NCBI RefSeq assembly: GCF_910592395.1
Contig: NC_088325.1
Coordinates: 5,855,501 to 5,919,500 of the forward strand
From: Lineus longissimus
Taxonomy: Eukaryota; Nemertea; Pilidiophora; Heteronemertea; Lineidae
DNA: 64,000 nucleotides
Direction: 5' to 3'
In this document: piece by piece, positions 47,786 through 60,000 of the stretch
Position numbering within the stretch: the stretch's first letter is position 1
Layout of the letters: each line of letters begins with the position of its first letter
Translations under genes and position numbers: made by a program
The notes under the pieces: generated by a model
Database searches by the model: none
Told to the model about the DNA's origin: nothing
What the model saw: the letters and a program-made list of their open reading frames with translations, nothing else

Positions 47786-50700
47786 AAGGTTTTTTCGTGA
47801 TTTCTGTAATGTAAAGACGGTAATGTCACATGACCAATACAATAATAGCTTTTTTATGATAAATTTAATCCCATGCCAAGACTCCATCCCTGTTTAGCAA
47901 AAAACTATCTCAAAATCACATGCGATGCCATTAAGGGCAGAAAATCATACCAAACCCTATGTCATTTAATAGTCTTTCGGTTAAACAGGTTTACAGCTGA
48001 TTTCTGACTCGGTAATACATCTTTATTGAAACTTTTCATTGTGTTGTGAAGGGTGCTGTCCCCCACCAGTATAATATTTTTCCGTATCACGTACACAGTT
48101 GTATCACATGGGTGCGCAGTTCAATGAATCCATGTAGTAGAAACTCTTGGGTCATTGATCTAAGGCCGCATCATAAACCTATAGGAACTATACACAAGGG
48201 CCAAGCCAAAATATGACATGATAACCATCATACAAACTGGTGTCGTCAAACTGTTGTTTAAGGAACTATTGTTTAAGGAAGATTTTAGCTTCACCCTCGC
48301 GGTTTTGCTTTGACAATCAATACAGACAGTGAGGTATCAATTTCTATTCTAAAATATCTCAAAGTAAACAACAAAAAATGTGGTTTTAAATGCTCTTTAG
48401 CTCACCTCTCTGAGATAGCAATGACTTGACACCTTGGAGGCCAAGTTTCGGTCCAATCCGATTACCGGTTTGCCCACCAGGTGGCTAAAACCGAAAACAC
48501 TAAAAGTGTTATATTCCCTGAACTAAGGGCTTGATCGTCGCTAAATTTTTATCATAGCTGCATTTAACAATGATACATAACTTTACACCCGGGTTTTTGA
48601 TTCGACATACTTTTCAAGGTCACAGAGGTCAAATGGCGTAAATTGGCCATTTGAGTGTAACTATGGCACGTTTCTTAACCCCTAAAGCTATGAACTTGAA
48701 ATTTGGTAAACATGACTCCCTCTGTCATACAACCTCCGAAACCGAATTTCGGCTTGATCTGATTCTTGACTTGGCCACCAGGGGGCCCGAAGTGGAAACC
48801 TAGAAAGTGTGATATATCTTTGAGTGACTCGTTTCTTGATAACATTTTATGGTAGGTTCTCCTAGCAAGGATACATCACATATCATACGAGTTTTTGATA
48901 TGATCATTTAACCACCATACAATATATATCACACAGATTTTTAATTTAACCTTCTTTTCACGGCCACAGAGGTCAAATAGTGTAAATTGGCCATCAGGCT
49001 GTAACTATGGTAAGTGTCTTAACCACAATGACTATGCCTATTCATCACAAATTGAGTACACAATGTACGTTATTGCTTGACCACATCAGACGTATAAGGG
49101 TTGACCATATCGTGTCTGAATGAAGTAATTTTGTCTTTGATCAGCCACTGTGGCTATTATAGATCGGTGAAACTACATCAACTGGTGGAATGCAGAACTT
49201 TCCTTTTATCTGACGATTGATGAAGTAAAAGTGATTGGATTTTATACTCCATAATTCTCAAAATGAATGTTATTGTTTTTTTTCAGCTGCTCCTTCTTAC
49301 AGTGTGAATGTTTCACCGACTACCGTTGGTATAGGCGATAGTGTTACTTTATCATGTCGGATTACTGACCCTTCTGGGTTCACTGTGCAGTGGAGGAAAG
49401 ATATCAATGGTGAATTCAAAGATGTTGGAACCGCAACTAAAAATGGTTGCATATTTAACGCACAGCTTGATAGCACAAACTACAGATGGGATATCTGTGG
49501 TGCTGCGACAAATATCTCCCCAAGAGACTATAATTTAAAGATAATCAAAGCTCGACCTGCTGATGCTGGTACATGGGATTGTCTTGATATTGGGAAGGGC
49601 ACGCCTAGTGACCGTGTGGAAGTCAAAGTACAAGGTATACAATGAGTTTCAATGTAATATTGATTTTGCTTTGCATGACCCAACCATATAATATCTTGTG
49701 GACAGATAGCATATTATGAAGCTGATTGATGATTGATGGGCGGATCGACCTGTGATTTCCAAAATATCTGACATCAAGGGGTTATGGTTTTCATCTGATT
49801 GTATCTTTCCCTTGACAAAACTTGAGGTATACTGTCAATGGTATTTGTCGAAATCCCTGCCAAAGTACAGATGATATCCTATATATCTAGGGTGTTTGGG
49901 GATAAACTTCTTTTGGTGACCCGGCCCCTCCTCTTAAATAGCTATGACCTTGGATTTATCTGAAATTTTAAGGAGCCCTTAAAAACTTGCACTCATAGGT
50001 AAGTAAAATTATATTTGTACCGCACTGTTTCCACTTATGATAACGTTGCATCTAGAGAGCGGTGAGATTGAAGCAAAATCAAAGCTCACCAGACCAAAAT
50101 GGGCAGCCGAGAAGTCTGACTGTGACAGCCCTGAACTTCATAAGTGCTATCTGGTTACAAGGCATTAACATTGACACCCCGCTGACATGCAAATAGCTTA
50201 CCCCACCGAAGGCTCACAAACTGCATACAGTCAGAACCAGCAAGTTTCAACTTGCCATTGGGGATAATGTCATCCTCTGTTGTCGACTAAAAATGCCCCT
50301 GCGGTTTTTACCGTCGAGTGGCGGAGGCGGCCAACTTCTCAAGGATCAGCAACTATTATCGCCCAGACCACTTATAAACACGTTTGTACGATTGTATCAG
50401 GTGCCGGGAAATATGAATGGGATACATGCCAATCTCCAAGCAGTGCAGCGACTAATCTGAATTTCAATTTGCGAATTCTGAAAGCTGAGGAGTCTGACTC
50501 CGCCTACTGGGATTGTTTCGACATTGGCAAAGGTGACGCTTGTGATTTGTTGCATCCAAGTGAAAGGTGAGACTGGTCTTGTTTGGCGTAAGGAATTGAA
50601 ACCAAACTGGAGGTACAGTGGAACCTCCCTATTAAGGACACTAGTTCTAGACCCTAATTGGTTGTTTCCATTCAATTTCACCTCTCTAATCAGGACACCT

Positions 50701-51030
50701 TTCTATAAAGGACAGCATTTGTCAGTCCCAAGGGTGTCCTTAATAGAGAGGTTCTACTGTATTGGTTGTATCACCAAATACAGCAAGGGTGGAGCTAAGA
50801 ATTAGACCAAAATCTTGTCGAGGTTTTGGCTAAAATGACAGCTCAAGCCAAGCAGTTTTTGGCAGTGAGGTATCTTTTTGAATTCGCATTTGTGGCATAT
50901 GGAGTTGTCCACAAGTCCATATGGCTCAGGCTATCAGCTACTCAATCTCCATATCTTTTGTGGTGCCTGTCTTTTTAGCTCACCTCTTAGCAGAGGTGAG
51001 CTTATCCCATACCGTGGCGTCCGTCGTCCA

Positions 51031-51065
<35 letters not shown>

Positions 51066-54000
51066 CGTCGTCCGTTAGCAGGGCACGTTTCGTAACTGTT
51101 AGAGCTATTGAGTTGAAACTTGGTACACATGTACCCTTATGTAATGACACCTTGGAGACCAAGTTTCGGTCCGATTCGTTTCATGGTTTGGCACCAGGGG
51201 GCCAAACGTTAAAAGTGAAAATATGCAATATCTCCCTTGATAGTAGTCGGGAAATTTTGAAAAAAATATGGTAGGTACTTCTAGCAAAGGTGCATCATAT
51301 ATCCTCCGGGTTTTTGATTTGCCCTCCTTTTCAAGGTCACAGAGGTCAAATAGTGTAAATTGGCCGTTAGGATGTAACGATGGCACGTTTCTAAACTGCA
51401 ATGACTATTGATCCCAAATTTGGTACACATTTACCCCTTAGTCAGGTAATCTCAGGGACCGAAGTTTGGTTCAATATGATTCACCACTTGACCACCAGGG
51501 GGCAAAATCCAAAAACCTTAAAAATTTGATTATTCCTTAACTTCTTGCCCGATTGCCACCAATTTGATATCATGGGTACATCTAACCGCCATACAATATA
51601 TGTCACACAGGTTTTTAATTTGACCTTCTTGTCAAGGTCACAGAGGTCAAATGGCGTAAATTGGCCGTCAGGCCGTAACTATGGCACGTTTCTTAACTGC
51701 AATGACTATTGATCACAAATTAAGTACACATGTACCCCTTGGTCAGGTGGTCTCAGGTACCGAAGTTTGGTGCGATCTGATTTGCCGTTTGGCCTCCAGG
51801 GAGGGGGCCAAATCGTAAATTCTTCAAAATGCCATTATTCCTAGTATTACTTGCCTGATTGGCACCAATTTTATATCATAGGTACATCTAATTCTAACAA
51901 CCATTCAATGTGTCACCCGGGTCTTCTTTGATTTGACCTACTTTTCAAGGTCACAGAGGTCGAATGTACTGTAAATTGGCCATTTTGGGGAAATTGTAAT
52001 TGCTTGGACCTACATCAAACCTAACACTACATGACACAATACCATGCTCTTTATCCATCTTTCCTCCACATGAGGTGAGCACAATGGCCCTGGCCATTTC
52101 ATTCTAATACACTGTTTGCTAGCTTAACTCCTGTGTCTTTAGCCTTAATTAGTACTCCAATGTCTTTTGATACTTCAGTGTCTTTTATATGTATCCTTAG
52201 TTTCTACATGTACGGCAATTGTCTTTGTTCCTGCTCCTTCAGTGTCTTCTTAGGCTTATAGCAGTGCACTCTGTCTTTCGTCATCTGTACTTTGTTCCAA
52301 TGGCGATTGTCATTATCATAGTATGTGAGAGTCTAAAGTCTTCAAAGCGCTCCATTGTCTTTTGGCACTTAAGTTTCCTCTATCCTTTGAGCTGAATACA
52401 ATTGTCTTATCCTGTTGTTACATGAAGCCCTCCATTGCAATTTGATACTTTAGAATCTATTATCATTAATGTGTTTTTGGCTCACCATAGGGGTGTCTAT
52501 ACAACACCGCGGTGTCTGTCATCCGTCGTCGTGTCTGTATCCTGTTTCAAAAACAGTGGCACATTTCTTAACTGTTAGAGCTATGAACTTGAAACTTTGT
52601 ACACAGGACCCCCCCCCCCCCCCCCCCCCAGGTCCGGTGACTTCTGACAATGAATTTCGGTCTAATCTGATTCTCGACTAGGCCACCAGGGGGCCAAAAC
52701 TAAAAAAGGTAAAAAGTTCAATTTCTCGCTTATTAGTGACTTGTTTTCGATGATATTTGTACGGTAGGTTCTCCTAGCAAGGCTACATCACATATCCTAC
52801 AGGTTTTTGATTTGACCTTATCTTCAAGGTCAGAGAGGTCAAATGGTGTAAATTGACCGTTTGAGTGTAACTATGGCACGTATCGTAACCGATAAAGATA
52901 TGAACTTGAAATTTGGTACACGTGACTCCCTATCACATGTTACATCTGACAATGAATTTTGATCTGATCTGATTCTCGACTTGGCCACCAGAAGGCCAAC
53001 ACTCAAAAAGGTGAAAAGTGCAATATCTTGCTGTGACTTGTTTTCGATGATTTTTTAAGGTCGGTACAACAAGCAACGATACATCACATGTCACACCGAC
53101 TTTGGTTTGACCTATATACTATACATGTAGCATTTTTCTTAACCAGGATGAATTTGTAACCACCAAATATCTATATGATGAGCACAATGGCCTCTGGCCG
53201 TTTCATTTACTGTTGAAGAGTATTTAGCCTTTGCGCTCCTATATTCTAGTATCTTGAATATCTTCCAGGTTCTTTTTTCATCCTTTTAGTCCTTCAGCAT
53301 ATTCTCTAGTTACCTGTTATCTAAAATCACTTAGTCTTTATTCTACAGAGTGAGTCAATAAAAACTATACACTTTTTTAAAGCTCCATTGTTTTATGGTC
53401 AATGGTGCAGTAATATATACAATGTTTTTTCACATGTAATTTAGCAGCAACTCTTCCTTCTTCTCTTGGCACCAGTTGTACTTCTTTAGGTTTGTGCATG
53501 TCTACACAAGAGACAGTTAGATTAAAGGGCGCAGGAAATCTGACTTGGTAATTGCTGCAATATGGAACTAACATTGAATCTGTTTTTGGCTGGTAAAACC
53601 AGAATTTGCTGGGTTTAGCCTTGGTGCAGATGACTGGTTCTTGTAGCAGGCACATATGATGACAAACGTGAACCACATTTTTTGCCGCATGCAGTGATGA
53701 TTGCAGGACACAGCAATGAAAATCCCCTGTTTGCGGGGCACTTTTGCCATTTTTTTAGATGCAAATAGTGTTCCCACCAATATGCTTAATATGGCTCTGC
53801 ACTGCTTAAAAATAGAAAACATTATTTTTACTTCGTGATTGTATGCATATCAACCCTTTGCCTACAGATCTACTCACCAAAGGCCACTGGTGCCATCGTG
53901 GGTTTTATGTATTTTTGGGAAATATCGAAAGGAGTTGCACAAATTTTTTGAAAATCATTTTGGCAAATATCTGGCCTTTCCAAAAAATATAACTTTTTTG

Positions 54001-57000
54001 GACCTTATTGGTAAATGGTAAATTCACCAAAAGTGGCCAAAAAAGATGATGAAAAAAAAGAATATAAATTATAGACATTTTTAAAACTATAAAAGGAAAA
54101 ATTAATCACAGCAGTCATTTTACTTGCTTTTCAATAAGTTAAAATAAGGCGTTAGTACTTACTCCTCTGAACTCAATATCTCAATTTTTGGAACCACTCT
54201 ATTTTGAGCCCAGGATCTTCAAGCTTCAAACCTCAAATTTCCTGCCATCCCACCCTCTCATGGTGTTCAAAAACTATGGATTCGATATGGGCCAGAGAAA
54301 ATTACAATTATCTTGCTTGCTCATAAAACGACATTATCTAATCCTTTCCTTTCGTTCGTAAAGTGCCACCACTCACGCCTACAGTGACCGGCCTAGACAA
54401 ACCAGTGGGTGTAGGGACGAAACATACCTTGACATGCGATGCCCACCAGCCGGGAATATCAAACTCCATCGCCTATACCTGGTATAAGGACAACATCGCC
54501 AAAGCTACTCTCAGTGATCTGTCCTTTAATCCGGTCTCGAAAGCAGATGCCGGATCATATAGGTGTGAAGCGAAGAATGCTGTTGCAACTACAACTAGCA
54601 AGAGTCTAGACTTTGAAGTGTATTGTAAGTATGCTGGAATAATATTACCAAGAAATAATAAAGACTAAAAATATGGAAACAAGACTATGTCATCGTATCT
54701 GGCACTAGGTACCACTTTCAGACAATAGGGGGCTCGTCCAAGATAAATCAGCCTGAGTTTGTAATGAAATCGACAGTGATAAGCGACTGAGCAGATTACT
54801 CCTATCTTCTACCTCTATATTGTCGTTGAAACTTCTTCTAGGGGTATGAACTTTAATTAACGAAGCGAAGTTTAATCATGAAATATTAACCTTTGATAGA
54901 GTAAGATTGATGAAGCAGGGTGTGTAACACGCATTGGTTAAGCATTTCATACAACGTGTGTAACATGCACTGACGTACTAAATTACGTCCTGATATCCAA
55001 TCAAACACAGTATTTAGTTTTTGCTAACTTTGCCAACCGTTTCTTTAATTGCAGACCCACCTAATACAATAACCCTTTCATCAACAAAATCAGTGCGTCC
55101 ATTAAACCAACGAGAGTCATTCACCTGTATGACCTCTGGAAGTAACCCGCCCAATCCAATACTGACCATCTACCGAGATAAGGGCGGGAAAAAGGAGCTT
55201 CTCACTGGAACTGGGCCAACAATCCTATTGAATGATCGGAGGATGGCAAAATCAGACAACCAGGCCAAGTTTTATTGCGAGTCGAGTGTGAGCGGCTATC
55301 CGAGTATGTTCAAGAAATCCAATGAGATTACGTATACAGTATATTGTAAGTCAAAAGTGATACAGCGGCAAAACTATCTGTGAAATTGAATCCTTTACAA
55401 AATCTATAAAAAGTTGTCGTTAAAGACGTTTCTGTGTAGAATTTTCATGGATTCTGTAGAATGTTCTATAAATAACATTAAACAAAATTTGAAAGCCTTT
55501 ATTCATATATGATTTAAATGGTTGACCCCTTTCACCTTTTGACAAAAGATTCTGGTGAATCTATCATTGATTGCCAGCCAGCTCTAACTTATGAGACACT
55601 CTTTTTACTTCCAAACTCCTATCTCTAATGCTTCGCCTGCGAAAAAGCAGTTTGTACCCTGCTGGCGGCTAAACCAACTGGCTCCATCGGAAAGAGGTTC
55701 CCAACGGGCCTCAAACCTTTGACTGCCCGTTAACAAGGCAGATGTCTTAACCACTAGGCCATCGAGATAGAAGTGTATTAACTTGAATCATCAAAGATCC
55801 GTTACAGTCCTGGTCATAACTGACATACCATCTTCTTTGGGTAAACTGGTGCCACGTAACCTCGCCGTCAGCTTACCCCCAACTCATGATGTGGTTGTGA
55901 AGGTTTCGCGTATGCTACGCGTAACCAAGTATAGATTAGATTGTTTAATCCATTTTAGATTCTGTAAATCATACTTGGCGTAACATAATGCAAAATATAC
56001 TGCGATCCTCATGCGCGAAAGGTGTGTGTAAGGTGCACGCAGCTCAGTTTGGAGCATTAGTGCAACCTACATGCAGGTTTGTGAACAAGGGACTTTAGTT
56101 ATTACTTGGACTGTTATGCCATGTAAATCAGTATGATAATGTCCATGGTTGGCAGTGTCTGTGGACTGATATCTATATATTTTTCGAGTACAAAGAAGGA
56201 TTGTGGGATATAACATGATTCCCTTTTCAGATCCACACACCGTGACCTTGCTGACGAACTCAACAAGGACAGTGGTGGCAGGAACGACCTTCACCTTAAC
56301 ATGCAATGCCACTGGTGGAAACCCAGAGAACGTCAAGCAGTACAGGTGGACACGAAACGGGAAGACGCTGCAGTCGACGTCGCGTGTTTATTACCGTTAC
56401 GACGTGAAATATGATGACGGAGGAAACTATGGGTGCACTGCAACAAATGATGGTGGTTCCACATCAGACAGTATAAACATAACTGTAAATTGTAAGTTCT
56501 CTCCTTTAACCCTTTCACTGCCTGTGCACAGTAGTACCTTGCATAACAAAATGTCATCATCCTGTGAAATAGAAAATTTATTCGTATTTGCCCTTGCTGG
56601 TTAAGGCCTATCAATATCCATTAAACCTGCTGGGTGGGGGTTGATGTTATCATGTTATAGGAGATAATAAGATTCATCGTATTTTTCAGACCCACCAATA
56701 TGGAACCCTGCACTTCCTGAAGTCCTGATATATCCTAACGATATTAGAGAGTGTATAAGGCTAGGACTTGATACAGTGGAACCTTCCTTAGCGGACACCT
56801 CTAGGGACAACCTCTCTATTAAGGACACTAGTTTTGGTCCCAAATTGGTATTTTCCATTCAATTTGACCTCTCCAATCAGGACACCTCTCTATTAAGGAC
56901 TGCATTTGTCAGTCCCGAGAGTGTCCTTAATAGAGAGGTTCTACTGTACTTTTAACTGCGATGTTACAGGCAAAAAGGTATCAGGACGAAGCTGTTTTGA

Positions 57001-60000
57001 CACTACAATGTGTTCCATGAACATTTATATCATGTTAATAGGAGATAATAAGATTCATCGTATTTTTCAGACCCACCAATATGGAACCCTGCACTTCCTG
57101 AAGTCCTGACAACGACCGCCACCTTGAACCGGCCGGCCAAATTCACTCTCCACGTCATAGCTAACCCAGTCGCTACGGTTGCTACCTGGTTCCGCTACCA
57201 CAGCTCTACAAACTTCACAGCCCTGGACTCCGATTTCACCCCTGCAAAGGTCAATGAGACGACGTACACTTTAGAGATAAAATCAGTAAAGCAAGACTAT
57301 TTTGGGCAATATAAGGTGGATGTCACAAGCCCAACTGGTCCAAGCGCATTCATTTTCAAATTGACACCACCTGGTAAGTGTTAGGAGATGCCACCAGTGA
57401 ATTCAGGTCCAAAGTTGATAAGTGGGTTGCTTTCCACCATCAGCTCAGTCATGAAGATCAATCTCTGTTAGGGAGATTCTCACAGGAACTCCAATGGTGC
57501 TTGTTATCAGAACACTGGACCTCCCGAGGTGATAAGTGCCTGTGATATATCATCTTATAATTATTGGCACATCCTTTTTCATAACCAGAATAAGTGCTAT
57601 ACAAAATAAATCTAAGACTAGGTAGAGTAGACATCCTGAATATAGGGTATGTACAGGTAAACCTCACTTATAGTTGACCATCAGTAATCAAAATTTCTCC
57701 TGACCAATGTGGGCTTCCTGCTGAGACGGATTCATGCAGGATACCTCATGAACATCAATAAATATTTTGCTTCAATTACGTCTCTAGTCTTGACCCCTAG
57801 CTTGTTTTGGAAACCTAAAAGGAGGGGTCAAGGATTTGATAGTGGCTAAAGAAATCTGCACGGCATGGTAGTATGAAAAAAATAAAGCTATGATTCTCAT
57901 CATGACCAGCAAGGCCTTTAAACCTCATTTACTGAAGGTTAAGTGCAGGCCGCTTTGCATTTCGGGCAAGAACAAGGAGGGATCCTGATGGATCAATGAA
58001 TTAAATAATTGTATTGTTTAAAAATAACATTGGAATTATTTTATTTTTCAGGTAAACCTAATCCTCCATGTTGTTTGAACGTTACTATGGTGACGTCTAA
58101 ATCAGTCACCTTGACCTTCAAAGCTGGATTCTTCGGTGGATCGGAGCAAACTTTTACAGTCGAGTTTCGAGAGAGCAGTGGGAGTTGGAGTGATGCTGAA
58201 ACTAAAGTTGCTGACCCTGGGACTGACCGCATTGCTACGGTGAAAATATCGGACTTGAAAGAAGAGACTGGTTATGAGTTTCGAGTTTGTGGCAAGAATA
58301 GTTTCGGAAGGAGCGAGTATTCAGATATTGCTGGCACAGAAACAGATGGTGAGCATGCATCTTCCTTTAGATCTTAACCCTGTTATTCGTTATGTGTGGA
58401 ACGAAGTTAGGGGGCAAAACCCAATTACTGTAAGTGTAGCATAAGTCACTAACAAAATTGTTCCACTTCCTCCTGGCCTAGGCCATTCTCTTTACTAGGG
58501 TCCAGTTTGTCCATAGCGTCTCAGCCTAATGTTCTGTCAATCTGTGGTCACTGGCCTGCCTTACAAATTCCTCCTGAGAGCATGCCTGGTGATGTTGTTC
58601 CTTGGCTTTCTTAGGGTGTGGCTGAGCCAGTTCCACCACCTCAGCCTGACCTGCAATCTGCTGTTGACAAAATCTTCAGAATAGCCTAATTTACATCTAA
58701 TTTCATCTTTGAATTCTAATATGGCCTTTGTTCGCTCCTTTATTACAGCGGCGCCACCAATTAGCGACGATGAAATCTCCATCATAAGAAAAGATGCCAC
58801 AATTACCATCTCTTGGCCAGCCCTTGGTCGAGAATATACAAAGATTGAAATTAAGTATTGCGTCATCCGAGGGGAAAATCGTGGAGTTTGCGTAATACAC
58901 GAGGTCAAGGACACATCAGTTACCATGGCAACCATCACAGTGGAAGAGGGAAAGGAGTACGGCTACACAATGACAATCTACGACGATGGTGACACCGTTT
59001 TTATATCGGCAGTTCTTGCAAGTAGAACCGAGCGTAGGTTTCATTTAAAAACGTTTTGTATCTCAAAATACAGCCGTGCTTAACACTTTTTCTACCGCAT
59101 CTGGTATATACCATGTCTGTACACTGCGCACTGTTGGCCATAATCCATACTGCTTTAAAAAAATTTCGTAAATTCTATTGTTAAACCACAGTCACAAAAA
59201 AGTATTTGAATGGTTACACCTGAAAAAACGTAATGGCAGCACTGCCTCAAATCAATGCACACCTCGTCCCTAAGATTAGGTATTGCTGCCTATATTGCAA
59301 TGGAACTTTTCCTAAGCCAAGTTGGAATCCAGGCCGCCAGCGAGCCAGAGCCACAGTCCAAATCAAAAAGCCTGCTGAAGCAAATGAGTGTTTTAATCAT
59401 CTTCTTTGATCATCATCATCATGATCTTTGTGGGCATCAGTTTCATGCATTGCTGTTTACAATTGTAATACCGTGTTGTGTTGATTTCTTGTTTCAGTGC
59501 CTGTTGTAATCATAGCGGGGGGAGCGGCTGGCGGCGGTGTCCTGTTACTCATCATCATCATCATCACCGCAGTCTGCATCAGCAAGAAGAGAAAGGAGAA
59601 GAAAGAAAAAGGTAAGTACAGTCCCAGTCACAACTGATGTCCCTTCTGCTTCCGAAAGCTTTGCAAAACCTTCAAAGTGTGTTTGCCTAAGCAGCACTCT
59701 TGAGTTACGTTACGATAAGGCTTATGGTACCTGGTGTCTTTGCCAGGGCAATTAACACGTTTGCTGCCGAGCCAATAATATACTCGAAAGCTGGTTTCTG
59801 CTCCATTGCCAAGCCACGAGTTCGTCACCATTGCCAAGGCAAGAATATATTCGGAGCAGTCTATGAATTATTCCATGTATTTCAAATGACTGGCAAGGGT
59901 GAATACGCTTCCGTTCTGTAAAGCAATATGGGATGTACATTTATTTTAGTGTGTTTATTATGCACTAGGTGTGCTCGAGGCTCACAGCCTACACTCGTGG

